From: Anaerolineaceae bacterium
Lineage (GTDB): Bacteria > Chloroflexota > Anaerolineae > Aggregatilineales > Phototrophicaceae
DNA length: 64,000 nucleotides
NCBI GenBank assembly: GCA_002702065.1
Contig: NZXX01000001.1
Coordinates: 806,001 to 870,000 of the forward strand
Reading direction: 5' to 3'
Position numbers and translations under genes: made by a program. Positions 32,121-40,229 of the stretch are shown in pieces (the first letter of the stretch is position 1; each line of letters begins with the position of its first letter). A model generated the notes under the pieces. It saw only the letters and a program-made list of their open reading frames with translations, had not been told where the DNA came from and did no database searches.

Positions 32121-33011
32121 TCAGACATTCCACTCGGCACGGGCTTCGCTGATGGGGCGCATCGGGCCGCTGTTGTAATGACCAACGGCTTCGGCGGACC
32201 AGCGCTGGTCTACCGGGTCGTTGGCTGGCTGAAAGCGCACGTCACAGCTGAGGCGGTAGCGGTTGGTCAGGTTGGTGGTGGAGGCGTGCATGGTGTGCAT
32301 ACCGAAGATCATCACGTCGCCCGCTTCAAAGTTTGATGTCAACCACTGGCCGCCATATTTTTCGACAATTTCCATCGGATCTTTGGTGAACCAGCCTTCG
32401 ATCTGGTCGCGGTCTACATCCATCTGGCCGTATGTTTGGCGCACCCGCGCAAAAGACTCCATGCTGTGGGAACCAACGCACATGGCAAGTGTGCCTTGCT
32501 CAACCGGGATGTCGCCAAACGGAATCCAGACGGTGTGCAGCCGGCTTGATCCCTGTCCCATGTAGACAAAGTCCATATGTGCCCCGGTATAGGCTTCGTT
32601 GCCGACGGCGCGCAGCCACTTGTACTGGAACGTGAGGGCGGGTTCGGCAAAATAGCCGGCGAAAAAGTCGAACAGAGCGGGGCTTTCGATGACGGGCAGC
32701 ACTGCCGGGTGATGTGCGATGCCATCCCGGCCCATCATGGGCACCCGTCGCCCGCCTTTGGGCATCACCCCTTCCAGAAGCGGCGTATCGGGGGTGAGGG
32801 CGTTCTGGGCATCCATGTGCTCAAAAATAACGTGCCGCGCCTCCAGCACGGTGTCTCGCGCAATGAGTCCGCGCAGGAACAAATAACCATCTTCCGCCAT
32901 ACGCTGGTGCAGCGCAGTTACATCGCCGAGCAGATCATTGCTGTCTCGCAGTTCGCCAATGTCTTGACTGGGGAATTCAAGTTCTCGGTAACCAAAACGA
33001 ATCGTTGTCAT
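32121..33011 (-). CDS. Phytanoyl-CoA dioxygenase (PhyH) family protein
   Basis: A protein of 296 residues, Fe(II)/2-oxoglutarate oxygenase fold. The iron triad is visible: H145-x-D147 (GAHMDF) and the distal H242 (MHTMHAST), with R251 or R253 (NRYRLSCDVRF) to bind 2-oxoglutarate. Members hydroxylate lipids, natural products or small molecules; the substrate is unknown. ATG 33011 has only a distant AGGA. The gene lies 68 bases after the PHP hydrolase gene on the same strand, so the two may form an operon. Confidence 0.85.
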   Translation of the reverse strand: MTTIRFGYRELEFPSQDIGELRDSNDLLGDVTALHQRMAEDGYLFLRGLIARDTVLEARHVIFEHMDAQNALTPDTPLLEGVMPKGGRRVPMMGRDGIAHHPAVLPVIESPALFDFFAGYFAEPALTFQYKWLRAVGNEAYTGAHMDFVYMGQGSSRLHTVWIPFGDIPVEQGTLAMCVGSHSMESFARVRQTYGQMDVDRDQIEGWFTKDPMEIVEKYGGQWLTSNFEAGDVMIFGMHTMHASTTNLTNRYRLSCDVRFQPANDPVDQRWSAEAVGHYNSGPMRPISEARAEWNV

Positions 33012-33079
33012 GGAGCGGCCCGTTCCTGTCTGTATTGATGTCTTCGTTAAACATTACCATCGATGTGGCCCAATTGCGA

Positions 33080-34468
33080 TTAGTCGGCCTGCGCAAAATA
33101 GATGGGGTTGGTCAGGGCGCGGACCCGGCGATCCTCATCTGCCGGGTCAACCAGTTGGGCGCGAACGTAAAGGCGGCTGCCTGCTTTGAGGCTAATCTCG
33201 AACTGGCAATCATCTGCTTCGACCGCGCATGTCTGCTCAATGCCCCGGTCGCTGTGGAGTTCCAACTGCGTGCCGCCGCCATCAAGGACCCGCACCGTGA
33301 CGGTATTCGTACCTGACGGAACCGTATCGCCCATCATGGCGTTACCGGACTGCAGATAGAGTTGTGGGCCATCAGGTGACTCGGTGATGAAGTTGTGCCC
33401 CTGCCGGATGGCTTGCAGAATGGCCGCCGGAGAAGGGTCGCCCGCGCAGTAGACGTAATTGGTGGGATAGCCGAGTTTGGCGCCGTGTTCGCGCTTGAGG
33501 AAATGGTTATCGCTGCCGCCAACGGCGACGAAGCGCTTGCCCTGGTTCAAGCGTTGTTCCCAGAAGCTGAGGCAGTGGCTGTTGAGGAACGGCCAGGGGC
33601 CATTCCACACTTCGATGCAATCATAGGCCTCAACGCTTTCAAATACCCATTCCGGCCCGAATGGACGCGGGTGGTTGCACGACACCAGAAAGCCGTGTCG
33701 CCTGGCCTGCTGCATGGCGGCTTCCATCTGTTCGGCAGTCTCGATGCGGAAGTCGATCCACCCCTGACCGCCCCACACATTCCAGTGCCCGTTATAGTTG
33801 GTCACCTCATAGCCGGGGATCAGCATCAGGGGGGTGCCCTCAGTGTTGAGGGCGGCTAACTGGGTGATGTTGTTGTGATCGGTGATCGCCAGAAAATCCA
33901 GCGCCAGCGATTGCGCCAACTGAATGATCTCGGTCACGCTCGAATCACCGTCGCTGTGTTCGCTGTGGCAGTGCAGTTCGCCTTTATACCAGCCATCCGG
34001 GGCCGGGCCGCGTGCAGGCGATTGGCTGCGCAGAGGCAACAACGATGGAAAGTCGACTGCTGGTGCTGCGACATCCTCCACCGTGAGGGCGATGGTCACC
34101 ATAAAGTGACAGCCATCATCGCAGATTTTGTATAGCCCCAGCGCAATCCACCAGGTGCCGGGCATGATTGGGCCGGGCATGTAGCCGGGGGTTGCCTCGT
34201 CTTGGCCAACAAAGAATGAATCACGGGCGCTGCCACTCCAGCCGCGAAAACCCTCGCTCAGAAATCCTGCACCACGGGCATCGAAAATGCCGATGTCAAC
34301 GGTGTTGCCGTCGGTGAACTGCGGGTCGGACCCGACCTGCTTGCTGTAGCTGTATCGAACCGCGATGCGGCTGACGTTCTCTGGTACGTCAAATGGCAGG
34401 CTGATGTATGTGCGCTGCTGTGCGGGTGTGGCGGTGCCTTCCAGTACTTGCTCGATGATTGTTGCCAT
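33080..34468 (-). CDS. PHP-domain metallohydrolase (CehA/McbA-like)
   Basis: A protein of 462 residues. An N-terminal beta domain (1-140) precedes a PHP phosphoesterase domain whose metal ligands are clear: GELHCHSEHSDG (H166, H168, H171, D173), ITDHN (196-200), later CNHPRP and GGSDNH. A C-terminal beta domain (GDTVPSGTNTVTVRV) follows. The layout matches the CehA/McbA family, founded on carbamate-insecticide hydrolases, though most members have unknown substrates. ATG 34468 has AGGAGGGG just upstream; the frame from 34498 is rejected because it starts before this site. Divergent from the arsenic-type operon. Confidence 0.8.
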   Translation of the reverse strand: MATIIEQVLEGTATPAQQRTYISLPFDVPENVSRIAVRYSYSKQVGSDPQFTDGNTVDIGIFDARGAGFLSEGFRGWSGSARDSFFVGQDEATPGYMPGPIMPGTWWIALGLYKICDDGCHFMVTIALTVEDVAAPAVDFPSLLPLRSQSPARGPAPDGWYKGELHCHSEHSDGDSSVTEIIQLAQSLALDFLAITDHNNITQLAALNTEGTPLMLIPGYEVTNYNGHWNVWGGQGWIDFRIETAEQMEAAMQQARRHGFLVSCNHPRPFGPEWVFESVEAYDCIEVWNGPWPFLNSHCLSFWEQRLNQGKRFVAVGGSDNHFLKREHGAKLGYPTNYVYCAGDPSPAAILQAIRQGHNFITESPDGPQLYLQSGNAMMGDTVPSGTNTVTVRVLDGGGTQLELHSDRGIEQTCAVEADDCQFEISLKAGSRLYVRAQLVDPADEDRRVRALTNPIYFAQAD

Positions 34469-34532
34469 GATTCCCCTCCTGGCCAAGAGTCGGTTCATTA
34501 TACTGCTGCTGCGGGCTGCACCCCACGATCAC

Positions 34533-34560
34533 TTGACTAGAAAATTATTCCAGTTAAAAT
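34533..34560 (+). promoter_or_regulatory. Promoter of the arsR-arsC fusion operon
   Basis: TTGACT (34533-34538) and TAAAAT (34555-34560) are 16 bases apart, five of six matches each to sigma-70 consensus. Confidence 0.65.
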
Positions 34561-34563
34561 TGC

Positions 34564-34574
34564 TTCAAAATGAA
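34564..34574. promoter_or_regulatory. Small palindrome next to the arsR-arsC promoter
   Basis: TTCA-AAA-TGAA directly follows the -10 and would overlap the transcription start, a natural place for an ArsR-type operator. It is short and could be chance. Confidence 0.3.
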
Positions 34575-34595
34575 TTGTAGTAATTAGGGTCGAAG

Positions 34596-35336
34596 ATGAC
34601 AGCCCATATACTTACATCGCCGAACATCCTGAAGCTGCTTGCACATGATATGCGCTGGCAGATTGTCCGGTTGCTGGTCACGGGCGATTACCAGGTCAAT
34701 GAACTGGTTGACCAACTGGGGCAGCCGCTGAACCTGGTGTCCTATCATCTGCGACAGCTGCGCGATGGCGAGCTGGTCAGTGCGCGTCGCAGCGAAGCCG
34801 ATGGGCGGGATACCTATTACAGTGTCGACCTGAATCGCTTGCGCACGTTGTATCGGGTGGCTGGCGCTGCGTTACACCCGTTGGTGGTGTCGGATTCACA
34901 ACTGTCGGGCCCCATTGCTGGCAAGGTGTTGTTTGTCTGCACGCACAACAGCGCCCGCAGCCAGATGGCGGAGGGTCTCATGCGTCACCTGAGCGCGGGT
35001 CAAATTCAGGTGGCGAGCGCTGGCAGTGAACCGACACACATTCACCCCGATGCGGTGCGGACGATGCAGAAGTTTGGTATCGACATTCGGGGGCAGCATG
35101 CCAACTCATTGGATGATTATCATGAACAGACCTTCGATACGGTGATTACGGTTTGCGACCGCGCCCGCGAGGTCTGCCCGGCTTTCCCCGGTGGCGGCCA
35201 GCAGCTTCACTGGGGGTTCACGGACCCGGCAGCCATTGACGACGAGAAAGAACGGCAGCAAGCGTTTATGAATACGGCGCTGCGCCTGCAATCACGCATT
35301 GAATATTGGCTGCGAGGCCTGCAAGCAGGGGGTTAA
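34596..35336 (+). CDS. ArsR regulator fused to low-molecular-weight arsenate reductase
   Basis: A fusion of 246 residues. Residues 1-95 form an ArsR winged helix (LKLLAHDMRWQIVRLLV, LNLVSYHLRQLRDGELV). Residues 108-240 form a low-molecular-weight phosphatase/arsenate reductase with P-loop VCTHNSARS (nucleophile C115, R121), resolving Cys C187 and C194, and catalytic D210. ArsC reduces arsenate to arsenite; ArsR releases DNA on binding arsenite. The ArsR half has no Cys at all, so the usual Cys sensor is missing, and the ArsC Cys residues may sense instead. AGGG lies six bases before ATG 34596. It leads an operon with a phosphoesterase and an aquaporin. Confidence 0.88.
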   Translation: MTAHILTSPNILKLLAHDMRWQIVRLLVTGDYQVNELVDQLGQPLNLVSYHLRQLRDGELVSARRSEADGRDTYYSVDLNRLRTLYRVAGAALHPLVVSDSQLSGPIAGKVLFVCTHNSARSQMAEGLMRHLSAGQIQVASAGSEPTHIHPDAVRTMQKFGIDIRGQHANSLDDYHEQTFDTVITVCDRAREVCPAFPGGGQQLHWGFTDPAAIDDEKERQQAFMNTALRLQSRIEYWLRGLQAGG

Positions 35337-35339
35337 ACG

Positions 35340-36068
35340 ATGAGCAATTCCGTTACGATCTTTGGTGATATTCATGGCAATTTGCCAGCCCTGGAAGCGG
35401 TGTGGGCCGATATGGACTGGCGCCAGCTGGAGCCGCGCTACTGTCTGGGTGATCTGGTCGGCTATGGCACCTTCCCGAACGAAGTTGTTGCGATGATTCG
35501 TCAGCAGGGTGTGCCGACGATTATGGGCAATTATGATCAGGGTGTGGGCCACAGCAGTGACGATTGCGGCTGTGCCTATTCGACAGCAGACGCGCGGGCA
35601 TTGGGCGAACAATCTATCGCGTGGACCAATGCGCATACGTCGGACGAGAATAAAGCCTTTTTGCGGTCGCTGGTGGATTCGATTCGGCTGGAACTGGGCA
35701 GTTACCGTGTGCTGCTGGTCCATGGCAGCCCGCGTAAGATCAACGAATATCTGTATGAAGATCGCTCCGACTCAAGTTTTGAGCGCATTCTGAATGCTGC
35801 CAACGCCGATGTGCTGGTGTGCGGGCATACGCATCTGCCATATCACAAGATGCTGCCGGACGGTCGCCATATCATCAATGCGGGCAGTGTCGGCAAACCA
35901 AAGGACAACAACCCTGATGCCTGCTACATCGTTCTGACCGCCGAGTCGAATGACCTGACGGTTGAGTTTGTGCGCGTGCCTTATGATGTGGAACGTGCTG
36001 CGCTGGCGATTGAAGCGACGGATATGCCCGATGCGTTTGCCGGTATGCTGCGTGCCGGGCGGGGTTGA
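35340..36068 (+). CDS. Metallophosphoesterase of the arsenic-type operon
   Basis: A protein of 242 residues with the YfcE/MJ0936-like metallophosphoesterase motifs: GDIHGN (9-14), LGDLVGYG (36-43), GNYD (near 63), HGSP (near 126), GHTH (near 161). It starts three bases after the arsR-arsC stop, so the genes are tightly coupled. Calcineurin-like phosphatases recur in some bacterial arsenic gene clusters, but the substrate is not established. Cys residues cluster in DDCGCAYS (near 73-80), unusual for the family and possibly metal- or arsenite-reactive; this is inference. Confidence 0.8.
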   Translation: MSNSVTIFGDIHGNLPALEAVWADMDWRQLEPRYCLGDLVGYGTFPNEVVAMIRQQGVPTIMGNYDQGVGHSSDDCGCAYSTADARALGEQSIAWTNAHTSDENKAFLRSLVDSIRLELGSYRVLLVHGSPRKINEYLYEDRSDSSFERILNAANADVLVCGHTHLPYHKMLPDGRHIINAGSVGKPKDNNPDACYIVLTAESNDLTVEFVRVPYDVERAALAIEATDMPDAFAGMLRAGRG

Positions 36069-36072
36069 ATTA

Positions 36073-36717
36073 ATGAATCAATGGCGGCGGGCAAGCGCCG
36101 AGATGGTGGGCACCTATGCGCTGGTGACAGCCGGCTGCGGCGCTATTATGGTCAATGCGGAGACGGCGGTGCTGGGGCATATCGGCGTAGCTGCAACCTT
36201 TGGCCTTATCGTTATGGTGATGATCGCCGCGACCGGGCATATCTCCGGGGCGCATTTTAACCCGGCGGTGACGGTGGCTTTTGCCATTACACGGCATTTT
36301 CCCTGGCGTGATGTGCCGTTTTATGTGGGTGGGCAGGTGAGCGGGGCACTATTGGCGGCGCTCACGCTGCGGCTGGTCATCGGTGATGTGGCGAATGTGG
36401 GCATGACGCTGCCGACTGGCTCGGTTGGGCAGTCGTTCGGGATGGAGATATTGCTGACGGCGGTGTTGATGTTTGTCATCATCGCGGTCGCCACCGATAC
36501 CCGCGCCGTCGGTGAAACAGCGGCGTTGGCCATCGGCGCGACGGTGGCGCTGGACGCGTTGTGGGGTGGGCCGGTCAGCGGCGCATCCATGAACCCGGCC
36601 CGTTCAATTGGCCCCGCACTGGTCGCCGGCATCTGGACGCATCAATGGGTTTACATTCTGGCGCCATTGATCGGGGCCGTGCTTGGCGGTCTAGCGTATC
36701 AGCTCATACGCAAATAA
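36073..36717 (+). CDS. Aquaporin/aquaglyceroporin (MIP) family channel
   Basis: A protein of 214 residues, six membrane helices and two NPA loops: HFNPAVT and SMNPARS. Aligned by eye with AqpZ, the aromatic/Arg filter would be Phe, Ala, Ala, Arg; the two Ala positions replace His and Thr of the water channel and would widen the pore. In the context of an ArsR-ArsC fusion, export of As(OH)3 down its gradient, as proposed for AqpS in Sinorhizobium, is a fair inference. ATG 36073 is four bases after the phosphoesterase stop region. The convergent gene ends one base beyond the stop. Confidence 0.85.
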   Translation: MNQWRRASAEMVGTYALVTAGCGAIMVNAETAVLGHIGVAATFGLIVMVMIAATGHISGAHFNPAVTVAFAITRHFPWRDVPFYVGGQVSGALLAALTLRLVIGDVANVGMTLPTGSVGQSFGMEILLTAVLMFVIIAVATDTRAVGETAALAIGATVALDALWGGPVSGASMNPARSIGPALVAGIWTHQWVYILAPLIGAVLGGLAYQLIRK

Positions 36718-36718
36718 C

Positions 36719-37945
36719 TCAGCTGGATACCCCTAGCAAATCAACAATGGTGCGGATCAACACCCGCGCTTCCTGCTCCACAGCGGAAATGGGCACAAAA
36801 TCGACGTTATTAGGCCAGACACCCCCGCTGGCCCCATACATCACCGTCGGCACCCCCAATGCGCACGGTCCCCCGGCATCGAACGTGCCCTGCCCGTAAA
36901 ACGTCTGGATCCGTTCACCCACCACAGCCTCATGTGTGGCTTTAAGTGTCTGCACACCGGTATGATTTTCATCGACCAGTGCGGGCAGCATGTAGACACC
37001 TTGTGTCACGCTTACGTCATACGGGGACATATCGCCCAACACCTGACGGATTTCTTCGGCGGCCTGCGCGGGGTCATCATCGGGCAGCATGCGCCGGTCA
37101 ATCGCCATTTCGGCATCGGATGGCAGCGTGTGCGGCAGCACCGGGTCATAACGAATCTTGTAAGCGACAGCATGTCGTTTGCCCAGAAGCGGATGTTCGT
37201 CCGGCCACGTGAGTGCCTTCAGCCGGTTGAGCACTTCGTTGACGCCATCAATTGCGCTCAAGCCGAGATCGGGCCGGCTGGAATGCGAGACTTTGCCGTG
37301 TATGTTGATGTTGACGTCGACTCGCCCGCGATTACCGAGCGACAGGCGCATAGCGGTGTTACGCTGCAAGATGCCGAACTGAGGTTTCTCATCCAGCGCC
37401 CCGATAATCGCATCGGAACAGGCATGGCTGCTGTAGCTCTCGTTATTGAGTGCCCAGTACAAACGCCCGTTGAGCGTGATGCCGCTGTCATGGATTGCTT
37501 TCAGGGCAGCCAGCATCACCGCCTGGTGCGCCTTGGCGGAACTGACGCCCTGCCCGAAGACTGCCGGTTCATCCACGCCATAATCGCGGGCGGAAGCGAT
37601 CTTGCCGGAGAAGGCGTCCTCCATGTCGTGATGATGCTGTGCCGACGTGTAGTTCATCAGCAGCAGGGCGCGACCGGTCCCGCGTTTGCCCGTCTGCACC
37701 ACCAGATTATTGCGCCACACGTCGAGCAGGTCGTACATGCCCACGCGCACCAATTCGGGGCGCATCACGTCCTGCACGTAATGCACCAGCTTGGGGTCAT
37801 CCGGCTCGACGAACGTGTCGAAACCCGGCGGTACTTCGGTGGGAACGCGGGCCAGGTCGCTGAGTGTCTCGACCAGATAACGTTGATCCAGATGGTTTTC
37901 GACAATTGTGTAGGCGTCGTGATCGATATGGTTCGTCGATGGCAT
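36719..37945 (-). CDS. M20-peptidase homologue lacking metal-binding residues
   Basis: A protein of 408 residues with the overall M20/DapE-ArgE shape (small lid domain IHGKVSHSSRPDLGLSAIDGVN, RRMLPDDDP, FDAGGPCALGVPTVMYG). The metal motifs have gone: the HxD motif reads NYTSA (98-102), GRGxxDxKG reads GQGVSSAKAH (131-140), the Glu pair region reads ALNNESYSS (165-173) and the final His region reads GGVWPNNVDF. It probably lacks canonical hydrolase activity and may bind a ligand or act with a partner. ATG 37945 has GGAG seven bases upstream. Last gene of the eleven-gene minus-strand operon. Confidence 0.75.
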   Translation of the reverse strand: MPSTNHIDHDAYTIVENHLDQRYLVETLSDLARVPTEVPPGFDTFVEPDDPKLVHYVQDVMRPELVRVGMYDLLDVWRNNLVVQTGKRGTGRALLLMNYTSAQHHHDMEDAFSGKIASARDYGVDEPAVFGQGVSSAKAHQAVMLAALKAIHDSGITLNGRLYWALNNESYSSHACSDAIIGALDEKPQFGILQRNTAMRLSLGNRGRVDVNINIHGKVSHSSRPDLGLSAIDGVNEVLNRLKALTWPDEHPLLGKRHAVAYKIRYDPVLPHTLPSDAEMAIDRRMLPDDDPAQAAEEIRQVLGDMSPYDVSVTQGVYMLPALVDENHTGVQTLKATHEAVVGERIQTFYGQGTFDAGGPCALGVPTVMYGASGGVWPNNVDFVPISAVEQEARVLIRTIVDLLGVSS

Positions 37946-37958
37946 GGTCAGACTCCGA

Positions 37959-38984
37959 TCAGGCTGGTTGGATCGTCATGATCTGGCTCTGGAAGGCGGG
38001 CAGCACTTCCTCGATGCAGCGGGCAAGCTGGCCGTGCTGGTCCGGCGAGACAAAACGCAGCACCGGCGTGTTGCAGCCTGCCTCGACAAAGGCGCTGATC
38101 TTTTCGATGACCGCTTCCGGCGAACCGAACGCCAGCCAGGAATCCAGCTTTTCTGCGGAAACGCCCCCCGCGCCATAATAATGATCGAGGAAATCGACGG
38201 CTTCACGCCTGGCGACATCTGGGTCGTCATTGATGTTGACCATCATATGCAGCACCGAATCAGTCACTTTGTCGGCGCGGCCATACTCGGCGGCGTAGTC
38301 CTGCACCATGTTCCAGCGGGTGCGGAAGGTTTCCGGTGGGGTGCCGTCGGACTGCCAGCCGTTGGACAATCTGGCGACGCGGCGCATCGCGCGTTCAACA
38401 ATCGCCGGGTCAGCATCCGGGGCTGGATTGACGGCAATCGTCAGCGGAATTTCTTCCTGAACCGGCTTGGGCTGCAAATCGACATTGTCCAGCGTGTAAT
38501 ATTGACCGTGATACGTCACGGGTTCAGCACCCCACAGCAGGCGGATAATCTCGATGCCTTCCTCCACACGGCTGACACGCTCCTTGGATTTGACGCCCAT
38601 TGCAGCCAGTTCAGCGGCGAACTGCGGCCCCTTGCTGCTGCCCCCACCATTACAGGCCGACATCATGTAGCGCCCGCCGGAAAGCACATCGAGGCTGGCC
38701 CCTTGCAGCGCGATCAGCAGCGGATGCCGCAGCGCAAAAGACGCAAAGCAGATGGTCCCCAGCCGCACACGCCGGGTGCGGGCCGCAATCGCGGACAGTG
38801 TGACCATGGCTTCCAGACGGGGTTTGGATAGCAGGTTGTCGCCCACCCACACCCCATCGAACAAGCCGGATTCGTCCGCCTGTTCAGCCGTTTCGAGTAA
38901 TACTTCCGGTGCCATACCAAACAGGATGCCCCGGTTCGGCAGGCTGATTCCAAATCTCAGTTTCTGTTTCGCATTATCGGACAT
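37959..38984 (-). CDS. Luciferase-like (LLM) flavin-dependent oxidoreductase
   Basis: A protein of 341 residues with the bacterial luciferase/F420 or FMN TIM barrel: FGISLPNRG, AEQADESGLFDGVWVGDN, RLGTICFASFALRHPLLIALQGASLDVLSGGR, and GSPEAVIEKISAFVEAGC near the end. Members include FMN monooxygenases (NTA, EDTA and sulfonate cleavage) and F420 reductases. The cofactor cannot be decided from sequence; no flavin reductase lies nearby. AGGAGGG precedes ATG 38984 at seven bases. In this operon it may open a C-N bond or oxidise the imported compound, which is inference. Confidence 0.85.
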   Translation of the reverse strand: MSDNAKQKLRFGISLPNRGILFGMAPEVLLETAEQADESGLFDGVWVGDNLLSKPRLEAMVTLSAIAARTRRVRLGTICFASFALRHPLLIALQGASLDVLSGGRYMMSACNGGGSSKGPQFAAELAAMGVKSKERVSRVEEGIEIIRLLWGAEPVTYHGQYYTLDNVDLQPKPVQEEIPLTIAVNPAPDADPAIVERAMRRVARLSNGWQSDGTPPETFRTRWNMVQDYAAEYGRADKVTDSVLHMMVNINDDPDVARREAVDFLDHYYGAGGVSAEKLDSWLAFGSPEAVIEKISAFVEAGCNTPVLRFVSPDQHGQLARCIEEVLPAFQSQIMTIQPA

Positions 38985-39082
38985 GCGTTTTCCCTCCTGT
39001 GATGCTCTGGCAATGGGTGACTGACTATTTGTTAGTGGGCGACCCTTACAAGGCGCACAAACTTACTGCTACCGAACACGTT

Positions 39083-40195
39083 CTAAATGTCACCTTCAAA
39101 AAGAAATTCATGGAGTTGTTCGGCGCTTACCGCTGCCAGACCGAGCTTGTGCAGGGTGCGTCCGGTGGTTGCATAGTCGATTTGATTCATGATCGAAGCC
39201 ATTTGAATCAGGCTGTTCATGGTGGGCGTGGGCACACCCGCCATCGCGCCGAACTGCGCCAACGGAACCAGCCCATAGCCGACATCTTCATGGATGTAGC
39301 GGTGATCGAGCGATTTGGGCGCTTTGATCTTGCGGTTGGGTTCGCTGGCCTGCAACGCCTGATACGCACTGCCGGTCTGAGCAGCCTCGGCGGTGGTGTA
39401 GCCCACTTCGCAGAACATATCGACAAAGGACTTGGTTTTGATGTTGAGCCTGTCGGCGACGGCCAGTCGTTCCGCATCCACCGCGTCGATAACGCGACCG
39501 ACCGCCGGGGTCGTGCCTTCATAATAAAAATAGTAGTCGCCCTGTGTGTGTTCGACCCAGCCCGCGTTGCACAAAATCTGCGGCGGGTGTTCAATCGCGT
39601 TGATGTTGAGAAAGGCAGTATCCAGCACATTGTCATACAGTTGCAAACCCGGATACAACGCCCGCACCGTGTCGATAATCGCCGGGGCGTACTTGCCCGG
39701 AAACGCCGCAAACGGCACTTCCCGCGCCCGCAGATAACACGTCACTTCCGCCGGGCCGGTGATGCGCGAGGTATACGTTAGCGTCGATACTTCGCAGGTG
39801 CGGACCGGTGTCGTGACGCCGCTGTCGCGCAAGGTTTGCATAAAGTGCAACCCGCCGCCGGTGTGCCCCGGATTCAGAAAGACGATGTGATCCGCTGTCA
39901 GATAAGGGGCCAGTAGTTCGGCATAGTAGGCGTGTGCGGTGACGGGTACGGCCAGCATGATGACCTGTGCACCCGCAATCGCCTGTTCGATGTCGGTCGT
40001 CACCACCGGGATGGGCGCAAATTCGGTTTGGTCGGCCTGCGTGTCGATCAGTGTGATGCCACCTCGTTCGCGCACTGCAGCCAGCGATTCTGCCCGACGG
40101 TTAAACAGATGCACCCGGAAGCCGCGCAGAGTCAGGTCGGCAGCGGCAGCGAGTCCCCCATTGCCCGACCCCAGCACGGCGATTATTTCACTCAT
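39083..40195 (-). CDS. Opine (octopine/nopaline) dehydrogenase family protein
   Basis: A protein of 370 residues. Rossmann motif GSGNGG (9-14) is followed by the opine-dehydrogenase helical domain with the catalytic His region NINAIEHPP (H203) and the family signature DHRYIHEDVGYGLVP. These enzymes join or split an amino acid and a 2-oxo acid through a secondary amine, using NAD(P)H. In a catabolic-looking operon with an ABC importer, oxidation of an opine-like N-carboxyalkyl amino acid is the natural reading, but synthesis cannot be excluded. AAGGAT lies eight bases before ATG 40195. Confidence 0.88.
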   Translation of the reverse strand: MSEIIAVLGSGNGGLAAAADLTLRGFRVHLFNRRAESLAAVRERGGITLIDTQADQTEFAPIPVVTTDIEQAIAGAQVIMLAVPVTAHAYYAELLAPYLTADHIVFLNPGHTGGGLHFMQTLRDSGVTTPVRTCEVSTLTYTSRITGPAEVTCYLRAREVPFAAFPGKYAPAIIDTVRALYPGLQLYDNVLDTAFLNINAIEHPPQILCNAGWVEHTQGDYYFYYEGTTPAVGRVIDAVDAERLAVADRLNIKTKSFVDMFCEVGYTTAEAAQTGSAYQALQASEPNRKIKAPKSLDHRYIHEDVGYGLVPLAQFGAMAGVPTPTMNSLIQMASIMNQIDYATTGRTLHKLGLAAVSAEQLHEFLFEGDI

Positions 40196-40229
40196 GGTGA
40201 TTTATCCTTGATACAGAACTGCAATGGGT

